A stretch of 25,149 nt of DNA from Acinetobacter sp. Lineage in GTDB: Bacteria; Pseudomonadota; Gammaproteobacteria; Pseudomonadales; Moraxellaceae. Shown in pieces: positions 1 through 7,991 of the stretch. A program made the translations under genes and the position numbers. Location: positions 1-25,149 of the forward strand of contig JASLJB010000089.1 of assembly GCA_030152605.1 (NCBI GenBank). Direction: 5' to 3'. The notes under the pieces are model-generated. The model was not told where the DNA came from. It was given only the letters and a program-made list of their open reading frames with translations, and ran no database searches. Numbering within the stretch: position 1 is the first letter of the stretch; each line of letters begins with the position of its first letter.

Positions 1-479
1 AGATCAGCTTCAATGCAGGGCAACGTATTACTCTGTTTGGTTCGATTGCGATCGCACTGGAAATTGTCTTGATCGGCTACTTCTCAACACGCGTGAATTT
101 GGCCTGTGTGACGGTGCTGCAATTGGCCTTTGCCTCGATCATTTGCTTTGCCTGCATGCCCTTGAATGGCGAATATCAGATGCCTGCATTTTCATGGCCT
201 TTGCTGTCGATTACACTCGGCTTGGGCTTGGCCAGTGCATTGATTCAGATGGTGATGAATTGGGCACAGCGCTCGGTCGATCCTGCACAAGCCGCGATCA
301 TCTACGCTGGAGAACCCGTCTGGGCGGGGATTTTTGGACGCATCGCTGGTGAGCGACTGCCTGCAAGTGCACTCCTCGGTGGACTTTTGGTGGTGCTGGC
401 CGTGATCATCAGTCAGTTAAAGCCCAAGCGCTTCAAACAGAAACGCACACAAAACGCCGGTCAAGAGCTGGATCACTAG
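1..479 (+). CDS. EamA/DMT-family transporter, C-terminal part (5' end outside window)
   Basis: The reading frame is open from the window edge (first full codon at base 3) to the stop at 477-479, so this is the C-terminal part of a longer gene. The residues form at least four hydrophobic helices and carry the pattern typical of the second EamA repeat: an N-W-A-Q turn followed by a stretch reading VDPAQAAIIYAGEPVWAGIF. A short basic tail (KPKRFKQKR) ends the protein, as is common in this drug/metabolite transporter superfamily. These proteins sit in the inner membrane and export amino acids, metabolites or drugs; the substrate cannot be told from sequence. A hairpin with a T tract follows at 521-552. 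Family call is strong; specific function unknown. Confidence 0.85.
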   Translation, partial: ISFNAGQRITLFGSIAIALEIVLIGYFSTRVNLACVTVLQLAFASIICFACMPLNGEYQMPAFSWPLLSITLGLGLASALIQMVMNWAQRSVDPAQAAIIYAGEPVWAGIFGRIAGERLPASALLGGLLVVLAVIISQLKPKRFKQKRTQNAGQELDH

Positions 480-516
480 CATTGGTGGTGCTCTGCAGAT
501 CGAGCACGCTAAAAAC

Positions 517-553
517 AAAAATGGACATGCTGATACGCATGTCCATTTTTTTA
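517..553. terminator. Rho-independent terminator, probably bidirectional
   Basis: A perfect stem ATGGACATGC (521-530) pairs with GCATGTCCAT (537-546) around a six-base loop. It is flanked by A residues on the left and a T run on the right. It lies between the converging EamA gene (+) and the minus-strand DUF4870-like gene and can serve both. Confidence 0.85.
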
Positions 554-578
554 CTGATTGCTGTTATTGAAGCCGTTG

Positions 579-1013
579 TTAGTGCTGCTGAATGTCCGTA
601 TACATGGCTTTGTTTTCATTCAGGGCGATGATGCCACGAATCGCACGATAGACGATCCATACCCATGACAGCCCGACCACCGCCACACAGAAAATCATGC
701 CTCCCACTGCGACACCCGCAAATGCATTTTCATTGTTGCCTGTGAAAAATAGAAAGAGAAACGGCACAAAAGCAATGATGTTCCAAATGAGATACCACCA
801 AAAAGTGCGAATTTGCCAAGTAAAGTGACTGGCATAGATACTGCCTTGCACATCATTGCGTTTCACATAATTGATGATCAAGGCCACCAAAGCTAAAATC
901 CCCGCACTAAAAATTGCAACGATATAGAGGATATACAAAACCAAAGTCAACGTTTTCAAAGAGTTCTGATCAACTTGCGCATGCGGATTGTTGTAATGAA
1001 TATTTGTAGTCAT
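579..1013 (-). CDS. DUF4870-like small membrane protein
   Basis: A 144-residue protein with about three to four hydrophobic helices: near residues 19-48, 69-90 and 98-125. The segment after the first helix pair reads NYVKRNDVQGSIYASHFTWQIRTFWW. It fits the DUF4870/Tic20-like family pattern, in which a conserved SHFxWQIRTFW stretch follows a charged loop. The function of the family is unknown; the protein should lie in the inner membrane. It follows the cold-shock/DUF1294 gene by about 43 bases on the same strand and precedes a terminator, so it may be the last gene of a thrB-led transcription unit. A weak AAGAG ribosome site precedes the ATG. Family assignment is from pattern recognition only. 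Confidence 0.75.
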   Translation of the reverse strand: MTTNIHYNNPHAQVDQNSLKTLTLVLYILYIVAIFSAGILALVALIINYVKRNDVQGSIYASHFTWQIRTFWWYLIWNIIAFVPFLFLFFTGNNENAFAGVAVGGMIFCVAVVGLSWVWIVYRAIRGIIALNENKAMYTDIQQH

Positions 1014-1056
1014 AAAAATGCTCTTGTGTTGTACTTGGCCCCCAAATCACGAGTGT

Positions 1057-1689
1057 TTAAAAACCAAGAACGTTAAAAGGTGATATTAACCACACTAATA
1101 ATAAAATATTAAATACAATCGTCAGTTTATAAATCTTTTTAAATGGTTGTTTTTGTGTTTTATGTCGCAATTTCTCTTGCGCTAACCACGCCGCGGGCCA
1201 TCCGCCCAAAAATGCCAAAATATGCAGACTTTGTTCTGGAATACGGCGTTGCCCCAATTGCGCTGCTTCTTTATCTTGGGCATAACACCAATAGCAAATC
1301 ACATTCATGATCACGATAAACAACAGCACAAGACTCGGAAGCAGGTTTAAAGCGGCCAAGACACCCAAAACAATGATATAGATGCTGATCAAGATCTGCA
1401 TCGGCTGTAACTTTGCTTTCGGTGTGTGCTGCTGTTGACGCTGCTGCCCAGCCTGATGACCAGCTTTCGCTTCTGAGGCTTTGAGATAGATCACTTGGTT
1501 GGCACGAAAACGTCCTTTGCCATCCACAGCGACTGCATAGTCCAAACCACAGCCGACGATCGGCCGTGGTCCTTGACGCGCAAAGTCTTTGATATGAATA
1601 AATACCCGTGCTTTGCTGGTGTCAAAGGGTTGAATAAAGCCGTAACCCTGATCATCAAACCATTCAACTAAACGACCTTGATCACGCAT
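1057..1689 (-). CDS. Cold-shock domain plus DUF1294 membrane protein
   Basis: A two-domain 210-residue protein. Residues 1-68 look like a cold-shock nucleic-acid-binding domain: GRLVEWFDDQGYGFIQPFD carries the RNP1-like G-Y-G-F-I motif, and VFIHIKDF is the RNP2-like motif. After a Gln-rich linker (about 75-95), residues 98-210 carry three or four hydrophobic helices and the DUF1294 signature, seen here as YAQDKEAAQLGQRRIPE and HILAFLGGWPAAWLAQ. This fusion is a known architecture in proteobacteria. The role is undefined; an RNA-binding head tethered to the inner membrane is the plain reading. It lies 45 bases downstream of thrB and is probably co-transcribed with it. Confidence in both domains is high. 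Confidence 0.85.
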   Translation of the reverse strand: MRDQGRLVEWFDDQGYGFIQPFDTSKARVFIHIKDFARQGPRPIVGCGLDYAVAVDGKGRFRANQVIYLKASEAKAGHQAGQQRQQQHTPKAKLQPMQILISIYIIVLGVLAALNLLPSLVLLFIVIMNVICYWCYAQDKEAAQLGQRRIPEQSLHILAFLGGWPAAWLAQEKLRHKTQKQPFKKIYKLTIVFNILLLVWLISPFNVLGF

Positions 1690-1734
1690 TTTTATTCCCC
1701 CTGACTAACAAGATGATCTATCAATGCTTAAAAC

Positions 1735-2682
1735 TTAAAGCACTGCCTTAAGGCGTTCGAGCAGTAAGTTTCGCATTTCTAATGGATTTTTATGCAGAAT
1801 ATCATCACCTGTGCGTTCATGCATTTGATTCTTGAGCGCAACATCTAAACGCATCAACCAAAAACGGCACGCCACCACAGCCAAATACACCTCTAAACAA
1901 GCCAACTCATCCGCAGTCAGTGCCCGCACCGCTTGGTATGCAGTCATAAACTGATCATAACGTTCGGCGTCCAAATGCAAGGCTGGAAAGTTGGTACAGA
2001 AATCATTGATACTGATCGCGATATCGAACAAGAATTCATCTTGATTCAGCTCATAGAAATCTAAAATCCCAGTTAAGCGCTGCGCTTGGAACAAGGTGTT
2101 GTCGCGAAACAGATCAGAATGAATCAAGCCTTGTGGTCGATCAGGATGTTGTTGTTTCTTGTGTTGAAACAGATCCACCACCTGTTGCAGCAACGCCGCA
2201 TCATCACGGTTCATACGTGCTTTAAATTCAACCGCCACTTGTTTCCAATACTCATGGTTACGGTTAAATTGGCGCTGTAATGGAAAATCTTGTAATGCCA
2301 CATGTAACTGCGCTTGCGCGGTGGCAATCGCCGCCACTTGCTCAGGCTGCGGCTGATCAGGATGCTCACCAAATAAACGTGGTGCAATTTGTGCGGGTTT
2401 ATCTGCAAGGCAATGAATGGCTTGGGCATGATGTTTCAACGGTACTGCCACAGGTAAGCCATGCGCAGCCAAGTGATCCAAAACTGGTACGATCTCACCG
2501 GCTTGCTCGGCATTCATATCCTCAAATACCGTGAGCACATATTGTTGTTGATCGGCACAGCGTAAAAAGTAATTGGTGTTTTGAATGCCGCCTTGAATCG
2601 GAATTAGTTCAATCACTTCAAGTCCATAGGCTGCTGCGAAGATTTGGACCTGCTCTAAACTTAAAGTGGTATACACCGACAT
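1735..2682 (-). CDS. thrB: Homoserine kinase, APH-fold type
   Basis: This 315-residue cytosolic enzyme phosphorylates the hydroxyl of homoserine with ATP in threonine synthesis. The length and sequence fit the aminoglycoside-phosphotransferase-fold type of ThrB. Visible marks are the N-terminal nucleotide loop QGGIQNTNY (about 30-38), the Brenner-like catalytic loop HSDLFRDN (188-195, catalytic Asp190) and the metal-binding ILDFYE segment (Asp208). The ATG has an AGG ribosome site about seven bases upstream. It is divergent from hisF, the two starts lying about 113 bases apart, and heads a likely minus-strand unit with the two genes downstream. Homologous APH-type choline/homoserine kinases are the main alternative, but length and motif order favour ThrB. 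Confidence 0.9.
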   Translation of the reverse strand: MSVYTTLSLEQVQIFAAAYGLEVIELIPIQGGIQNTNYFLRCADQQQYVLTVFEDMNAEQAGEIVPVLDHLAAHGLPVAVPLKHHAQAIHCLADKPAQIAPRLFGEHPDQPQPEQVAAIATAQAQLHVALQDFPLQRQFNRNHEYWKQVAVEFKARMNRDDAALLQQVVDLFQHKKQQHPDRPQGLIHSDLFRDNTLFQAQRLTGILDFYELNQDEFLFDIAISINDFCTNFPALHLDAERYDQFMTAYQAVRALTADELACLEVYLAVVACRFWLMRLDVALKNQMHERTGDDILHKNPLEMRNLLLERLKAVL

Positions 2683-2795
2683 AGAAAACCTGCAATAAAA
2701 CTAAAATAAGTTTGATAGAATACTCGTTCGTCCTACCGAGGTGTAGCATCTCGCGAATAGAGTTTTATAATCGGCTGATATTTTTGGAAAAAATT

Positions 2796-3554
2796 ATGCT
2801 TGCTAAACGTATTATCCCTTGTCTAGACGTAGATAATGGCCGTGTGGTGAAAGGTGTGCAATTCCTTGATATTCGTGATGCAGGCGATCCCGTTGAAGTG
2901 GCACGCCGGTATAATGAACAAGGTGCTGATGAAATCACCTTCCTCGACATTACCGCGACCTCCAATGGTCGTGATACCACGTATCGCACTGTAGAGCGTA
3001 TGGCGGAAAGTGTATTTGTACCCCTCACGGTTGGCGGTGGTGTACGTAAAGTTGAAGATATCCGTTTATTACTCAATGCTGGTGCCGATAAAGTCAGCAT
3101 TAACTCGGCGGCAGTCTTTAATCCAGAGTTTGTTCAAGAAGCCTCGCAACGCTTTGGCGCACAGTGCATCGTGGTCGCGATTGATGCCAAGAAAACCGCA
3201 GAAAATAAATGGGAAATCTTTACCCACGGCGGTCGTAAACCGACAGGCATTGATGCGATTGAATGGGCAGTCAAGATGGCTGACTTCGGTGCAGGTGAAC
3301 TGCTGATCACCTCAATGGACGCCGATGGTACCAAAGCTGGATATGACTTGGCCTTGATGCGTCAGATCAATGATCGCGTCACAATCCCAACCATCGCCTC
3401 TGGCGGTGTCGGCAATTTACAACATTTGGCCGATGGCATCTTAAAAGGTGGTGCTGACGCAGTACTTGCCGCCAGTATTTTCCACTTCGGTCAACACACC
3501 ATTCCTGAAGCAAAACAGTATTTGGCTGCCCAAGGCATCGAGATGCGTTTGTAA
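2796..3554 (+). CDS. hisF: Imidazole glycerol phosphate synthase, cyclase subunit
   Basis: HisF takes ammonia from the HisH glutaminase and converts PRFAR to imidazole glycerol phosphate and AICAR, in histidine and purine metabolism. The 252-residue (beta-alpha)8 barrel begins MLAKRIIPCLDVDNGRVVKG, carrying catalytic Asp11. The second catalytic Asp lies in VVAIDAKK (about 130). The phosphate-binding loops GGGVR and ASGGVG are present. The ATG at 2796 was chosen because HisF proteins start exactly there and a GGAAA ribosome site precedes it. An upstream in-frame extension from 2712 adds residues foreign to the family. hisH is not next to it, so the his genes are dispersed, as usual in Acinetobacter. 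Confidence 0.97.
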   Translation: MLAKRIIPCLDVDNGRVVKGVQFLDIRDAGDPVEVARRYNEQGADEITFLDITATSNGRDTTYRTVERMAESVFVPLTVGGGVRKVEDIRLLLNAGADKVSINSAAVFNPEFVQEASQRFGAQCIVVAIDAKKTAENKWEIFTHGGRKPTGIDAIEWAVKMADFGAGELLITSMDADGTKAGYDLALMRQINDRVTIPTIASGGVGNLQHLADGILKGGADAVLAASIFHFGQHTIPEAKQYLAAQGIEMRL

Positions 3555-3585
3555 TTTAAGTAAGTTGTAGACAACCAAATAGACA

Positions 3586-3613
3586 TAAAAAAAGGAGTCC
3601 TTTCGGACTCCTT
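3586..3613 (-). terminator. Hairpin with T tract on the minus strand
   Basis: AAGGAGTCC (3592-3600) pairs with GGACTCCTT (3605-3613) around TTTC. An A run lies to the left, so the T tract forms on the minus strand. It can end transcripts coming from the fatty-acid-hydroxylase-like gene. It follows hisF by about 40 bases and may also help end that transcript, though without a plus-strand T run. The remaining bases up to 3834 are AT-rich and show no gene. Confidence 0.65.
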
Positions 3614-3834
3614 GAGAATTGAGAAATTACAGCGCAAATATTACTTAATTTAATCACTCAATCAAAATTGTACTGCGTCTTGCAGTAGACCAATATCATA
3701 CTCTATTTCCACCCAAACAGAATCATTTTTTTTGATTTGTTGATCTATTTTTCCAAACCTCGAAATAAAAAACTATTTTCTTAATTAACAACGAAGTATT
3801 CCAAATACAAACCACGATCTAACTTTATTTTCCA

Positions 3835-4461
3835 CTAAACAGTGCGTTGTTGGTTTTCAAGTAATACGGGCTTTGAAGCAGCCAGTATGTGCGCTGGGAA
3901 ATAAGTCTCCACCCGTTGCGTCAACCATCGCGACAAGGCTTGTGGCAGTTTGATTCCCAACGGATTTTGTTCTTGCAAATCCGCAGATGAAATCACCCGT
4001 GTACCGAGCAGATAATCAAACCACGGTTTGGTCACGCACCAATTCGCATCTTGGTTGGCATTCATATGATGATCATAATGCCAAGGAATGCTTTTCTTTG
4101 CCCACTCAGGCGAAAGATGTGAACGGCGATGCACATAGTAATAGTTACAGGCGCTATAAATTGCGGCAGCGGCCATGCCCTTGGAAAAGGGATAAAAAAT
4201 TGCGCTGGCCACACCTGCCACCACCGCCAAAGAAACAATTTCATTTTCAGTACGCCAATGACTGAGGCCTTCAACATAGCTGTGATCATGAAAACTGTGC
4301 CGACGTACTTCGCGATGGTGTTCCCAGTGTGAACGCATGCTTTTCGACACAGGGCTATAACGTGCCTGCCCTTTGCGATGCGTACCATGTAGGATAAATT
4401 TATGTGCCACCCACTCAAAGCCATTGGCGAGTACCAATCCCGCGATAAATCCCTTTAGCAT
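3835..4461 (-). CDS. Fatty acid hydroxylase / sterol desaturase superfamily protein
   Basis: A 208-residue membrane protein with the histidine clusters of the di-iron fatty acid hydroxylase superfamily: HKFILHGTH (His20, 25, 28), HWEHH (45-49), HRRSH (111-115) and WHYDHH (128-132). Hydrophobic segments lie near 3-18, 76-92 and 93-108. Such enzymes use a di-iron site at the membrane face to hydroxylate lipids or carotenoids; the substrate is not visible. The gene is divergent from the AraC-type regulator at 4672, about 210 bases away, so that regulator is a reasonable candidate to control it. The basic first residues look like a normal membrane insertion signal. Confidence 0.85.
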   Translation of the reverse strand: MLKGFIAGLVLANGFEWVAHKFILHGTHRKGQARYSPVSKSMRSHWEHHREVRRHSFHDHSYVEGLSHWRTENEIVSLAVVAGVASAIFYPFSKGMAAAAIYSACNYYYVHRRSHLSPEWAKKSIPWHYDHHMNANQDANWCVTKPWFDYLLGTRVISSADLQEQNPLGIKLPQALSRWLTQRVETYFPAHILAASKPVLLENQQRTV

Positions 4462-4671
4462 CTGCCGACTCCTTGAATTTGAATCGTTTTAGTTTTTGAT
4501 GAATCCAAACTATAAATCAATTCAGCGAGCAAATATTGACTGGATCAGCCTACAAAATTGACAAATCACGACAAGCTCAATCAGTGACTCTCGAGCCAAG
4601 ACATATACATCGATCGGCAATAATGTTAAATATATTCGACTCTTATATTCAATTCTGCGCTTAACATCTTT
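4462..4671. promoter_or_regulatory. Divergent intergenic region between hydroxylase-like gene and AraC regulator
   Basis: This 210-base AT-rich stretch separates two divergently transcribed genes and must hold both promoters and any AraC-type operator. TTGACT and TTGACA boxes that could act as -35 elements are visible near 4537 and 4558. Matching -10 boxes are not clear enough to place. No gene is supported here. Confidence 0.4.
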
Positions 4672-5727
4672 ATGAACACAGGCCAAATCACTCAGGACTA
4701 CTCTGGGACAGTCTATGGCGGACTGGGGCAGCTGCTCTATGATTATTGTCAGGCGCAGCAACTCCCCATCTCAGCATCATTACGCCAGATTCAACAACTG
4801 CCACGCTTTGCGTTTAGCCTGTGGCGTGAACTCCTCGATGACATCGCCGAACAGGTCGATCGTTCTGGATTGGGATTGGAAATCGCGGCCTATGTGGAAC
4901 CCAAGCACTTGGGCATTCTGGCCTATATCGCCATGTCGAGCGATCGCTTAGCACAAGCCTTATCTCGCTATGCGGACTTTTATCGTTTGATTTATGATGG
5001 CAGTCCGCTGCAGATTGAAACGCAGGGAGCATATCTGCATATACGCTGGGGGGATTTGCCTGCTCCTTTGGTGACCCAAATCACCGATGAGATCGCGATT
5101 GCACTCTTGGTACAGTTCCTCAAACACAGCCTAGGTCTAGATAGTGTCTTTGTCCATCAGGTCAACTTTTGCCAACCGCAGCCCTCGAACATCCAGATTT
5201 ATCACCAGTATTTTGCCTGTCCAGTCAAGTTCTCACAGCCACATACCGAATTAATCCTATCAGCACACATACTGCAACAACCCATTCAGCAAGCCGATCA
5301 AACCTTAGAACAACTCTTGATGCAACAGGCTCAAGCCTTACTCAAGCAATTACCCCATAGCACTCAGCTCGACGAACGCTTGCAGCAAGGTATTTTGCAT
5401 GGCTTACAACGCAATGACTATCGGATCGAGCGCATCGCGACACAGCTCAACATGTCAGTTCGTCAATTACAACGCCATTTGCAGCAACAACACAGCAGCT
5501 ACCAACAACGGGTACAACACATTCGACACATACTGGCGATGCAATATTTAAAAGACCCATTGCTGAGCCTACAAGATATTGCCTTACTCTTGAGCTACTC
5601 AGAACAAAGCGCCTTTCAGCGCGCATTTAAACAGTGGACTAGGATGACACCCAAACAATGGCGTCAGCAGCACGGTGAGCAGCCGACACCCATAAAATCA
5701 AACCTCAAGCCTAAATCAACTCAGTAA
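4672..5727 (+). CDS. AraC-family transcriptional regulator (OruR/ArgR-like layout)
   Basis: A 351-residue regulator. Residues about 20-205 resemble the Arabinose_bd ligand-binding domain seen in AraC proteins of this size (note LGILAYIAMSSDRLAQALSRYADFYRLI). Residues about 240-340 form the double helix-turn-helix domain: the first HTH is near IERIATQLNMSVRQLQRHLQ. The second holds the family signature SLQDIALLLSYSEQSAFQRAF followed by WTRMTPKQWRQ. It should act as a homodimeric activator responding to a small molecule. The target is unknown; the divergent hydroxylase-like gene is the obvious candidate. The ribosome site before the ATG is weak. Family call is firm. Confidence 0.92.
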   Translation: MNTGQITQDYSGTVYGGLGQLLYDYCQAQQLPISASLRQIQQLPRFAFSLWRELLDDIAEQVDRSGLGLEIAAYVEPKHLGILAYIAMSSDRLAQALSRYADFYRLIYDGSPLQIETQGAYLHIRWGDLPAPLVTQITDEIAIALLVQFLKHSLGLDSVFVHQVNFCQPQPSNIQIYHQYFACPVKFSQPHTELILSAHILQQPIQQADQTLEQLLMQQAQALLKQLPHSTQLDERLQQGILHGLQRNDYRIERIATQLNMSVRQLQRHLQQQHSSYQQRVQHIRHILAMQYLKDPLLSLQDIALLLSYSEQSAFQRAFKQWTRMTPKQWRQQHGEQPTPIKSNLKPKSTQ

Positions 5728-5770
5728 ATCCTAGGATAGCTACGCAATTTGTGGCATCGAGCGATGAGTT

Positions 5771-6016
5771 TTATAAAAAAGGATTTTCAATATCCTGCGG
5801 TTGTTGTAATTGGATTTTTTCTGGAAGGTCTTGTTGTTGTTCTAGCGTCGTGACCACGTCATTGATAAAGGCCTGTAAAGTCTTGGCAACCTCTAAGCCC
5901 TGTTGGTCTTTGGCGATTTGCAAATTGCCATAAAGATTGATGCAATCAAACTGATTTTCCAAAGTTAAATCGTGAATTGAATGCGAATCTGTTTCCGTTG
6001 CAAAGGGTTTAAACAT
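5771..6016 (-). CDS. Small acidic protein of unknown function
   Basis: An 81-residue, Gln- and acid-rich protein without a signal peptide or membrane segment. The middle (about 42-63) looks like an amphipathic helix, EVAKTLQAFINDVVTTLEQQQD. I do not recognise the family. The start is supported by a GAGGTG ribosome site about seven bases upstream of the ATG. It converges on the AraC gene with a gap of about 43 bases. The nuclease gene lies downstream on the same strand, 72 bases beyond the nuclease stop codon. Probably a real genus-level small gene. Confidence 0.6.
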   Translation of the reverse strand: MFKPFATETDSHSIHDLTLENQFDCINLYGNLQIAKDQQGLEVAKTLQAFINDVVTTLEQQQDLPEKIQLQQPQDIENPFL

Positions 6017-6088
6017 GTTGGCACCTCAAACAATATTGATGGGGATTTCGCCCCATCATAGCAGTCTTGTTTCACGGCAATCGCCGAA

Positions 6089-7135
6089 TCATTTTAAAAT
6101 TTGTAATAAATAATGCAGCGCATTTTCAGCAACTTGCTTGAGTAGATCCGACTCTCCTGCCGTAGCACTTCCCTGCGCTTGGGTACTCTTCGTCGTCCCC
6201 CCTGCAAGCATCGCTTGTGCGGGTTGGAATTTTTTCTGTAGCGCTTTCAGTTGCTCACTCGAAACATCTTGGGCACATTGGCTGGCACCATCCCAGTGTG
6301 AATAGGCCAAGGGCTGATTGGGCTTGACCTGTGAACCTCTGAGCGGCAGTTTATAGATGTTACGTTTTTGCTCTGCTGTCAACTGTGGAAATAAATTGAT
6401 TCCCAACTGATCTTCAAGCTCGCACACACTGATCACTTTGACCTGAAGCGAATTGTTATTGGGTGCATAGTAGGCCCCAATCGCGCCAGTCTTGGGAATA
6501 TAAATTGCTTTATAAACGGCGGTCGGGACGATCACGCCTTTACCAATGGTTTTCAAGCGCTTGCCACTAAATACCGGGCCAGTGATGACATAAACATCAT
6601 GTTTTTGCTTGGTCACCATCGCACGTGTGGCTTCTTCGAGTTCACGCCAAATTTGCTGATTGTTCTTCGGCGCTTGCGGCACCATGTTGGCTAAAGAAAA
6701 ACTATCGGCTTGCGACTGCTTGGAGGGCATATCGCCATTTGGTGCCATATGGCCGCGATCATAGCCCGATCCCCGATAGTCGGAGAGTAACGCACGATGC
6801 TCAAGCTTGACCCGCGGTTCTTCATGAAAGCTGTCTTCACGTTTAATCTTTTGGCTCAAGCGCATTGGACTTAAATGTTCTGCAGACCACAATGGGGTCT
6901 TCGATGCCCCAGAATACATTACATTAAAGCCATTAAAGCACAGCGGATAGCTATGTTGATTGAGGCTTTCTTTGTTGAGAAATGGAGGCTGATCACGATA
7001 AAACTGACTGAGGCAAGTTGAATCAGCACCCGCAATCGAAGGAATATATTGAGATATTTTATCTTGTCCAAACGCAAATGCGATTACGCCTGAAATCACG
7101 ACACCCGCTAGAACTTTTATACGAGAGTAATTCAA
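6089..7135 (-). CDS. DNA/RNA non-specific endonuclease (NUC superfamily), membrane-anchored or secreted
   Basis: A Serratia-nuclease-type endonuclease that cuts DNA and RNA with a Mg-bound beta-beta-alpha-metal site. Numbered from the TTG start chosen here (348 residues), the motif DRGHMAPNGD has catalytic His129. Asn159 and Glu167 (in NNQQIWRELEE) keep the 30- and 8-residue spacings of the Serratia enzyme (His89, Asn119, Glu127). Residues 7-20 form a hydrophobic segment (VLAGVVISGVIAFAF) that is either an uncleaved anchor or a signal peptide. TTG at 7135 was chosen because AGGGAA lies just upstream. The reading frame stays open to 7381, but the extra 82 residues look like non-coding translation. 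The Ala/Gln/Gly-rich region after the domain is low complexity. Confidence 0.85.
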   Translation of the reverse strand: MNYSRIKVLAGVVISGVIAFAFGQDKISQYIPSIAGADSTCLSQFYRDQPPFLNKESLNQHSYPLCFNGFNVMYSGASKTPLWSAEHLSPMRLSQKIKREDSFHEEPRVKLEHRALLSDYRGSGYDRGHMAPNGDMPSKQSQADSFSLANMVPQAPKNNQQIWRELEEATRAMVTKQKHDVYVITGPVFSGKRLKTIGKGVIVPTAVYKAIYIPKTGAIGAYYAPNNNSLQVKVISVCELEDQLGINLFPQLTAEQKRNIYKLPLRGSQVKPNQPLAYSHWDGASQCAQDVSSEQLKALQKKFQPAQAMLAGGTTKSTQAQGSATAGESDLLKQVAENALHYLLQILK

Positions 7136-7469
7136 CCGAAGTTCCCTAAAACAATGTATAGCCCGCAACACCTGTGGCGTTGAACGATCTTTTAAGAAGA
7201 AAAATGCAACGAAACAGCTTAACAAGCCCCCCCTTCGAAGTACACCGAGACAGGACACAACCGTATAAAGCTTAGGCAATAGCTGTGCAATAAAGCAGCA
7301 CTCCAGTTTAGCTTTGTTGTTTTTGTAATATATTTTAGATGTGAAAAAGATATTTTTGGGTGCGCTGAATTGAAACCTCAATCCGGACTATGCCAAGCTT
7401 TAATGCTCAGCTGACACTTTATAAAATGCAAAGTCATTATAAAGGTTGACATTAAAAAAGGAGAACGTC

Positions 7470-7853
7470 ATGCGTTTACAGCTCATCGGTTTACTATCAG
7501 GCTTATCAATCATCAGTGCATCAGCATTTGCAGAGCCACAGGTGCAAGCAGGAGAAACACTAGAAAGCTTATCGCAAGCTAAAGTCACCACCACCATCAA
7601 CGGTCAACCAGGTTCACTACAAGACCTGATTTCAAGTGGTAAAGTTCAAATTGTGGGTGATGCCAATTCAGCACAGCAAGCCCCTGCCCAAGGTTCGATT
7701 GCTGCAACGGATCAAGACATCCCAGCACAACAAACTGAACCTGCACAAGCCCCAATCAATCCAAATGCAGCGGCGATTGAAGCCACAACAGCACCTGCCG
7801 CAGCAGAGCTTCAACTCGAAGATCCTGAGTTAACTCAGCCTGCCCAAAACTAA
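7470..7853 (+). CDS. Small exported protein of unknown function
   Basis: A 127-residue protein with a clear Sec signal peptide, MRLQLIGLLSGLSIISASAFA, cut after about residue 21. The mature part begins EPQVQAGETLESLSQAKVTTTINGQPGSLQDLI and ends in a low-complexity Ala/Pro/Gln-rich tail (about 70-127). That tail suggests a disordered periplasmic or cell-surface protein. ATG at 7470 is preceded by AAGGAG with good spacing, so the in-frame TTG at 7446 is not the start. A strong terminator follows at 7904. I do not recognise the family. Confidence 0.75.
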   Translation: MRLQLIGLLSGLSIISASAFAEPQVQAGETLESLSQAKVTTTINGQPGSLQDLISSGKVQIVGDANSAQQAPAQGSIAATDQDIPAQQTEPAQAPINPNAAAIEATTAPAAAELQLEDPELTQPAQN

Positions 7854-7903
7854 GCAGACTGCGCGATATCAGCCGAAAGACGCAGCAGCTTGAGGCGAGA
7901 GAA

Positions 7904-7935
7904 TAAAAAACCAAGGCATTGGCCTTGGTTTTTTA
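7904..7935. terminator. Bidirectional Rho-independent terminator
   Basis: CCAAGGC (7911-7917) pairs with GCCTTGG (7922-7928). A run of A on the left and T on the right serves the converging exported-protein gene and kup. Confidence 0.9.
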
Positions 7936-7991
7936 TTGCTTTAAATTTATCGCTTTAAATCACTCGCATCACGGATCATGCTTCGCCTAGA

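Noticed and set aside
2712..2795. N-terminal extension of HisF
   Set aside because: HisF proteins begin at MLAKRIIPCLD, matching ATG 2796. The upstream part is promoter region.
7136..7381. 82-codon N-terminal extension of the nuclease gene
   Set aside because: The extension has a Cys/Leu-rich, non-family sequence. TTG 7135 has an AGGGAA ribosome site and a proper hydrophobic anchor follows at once.
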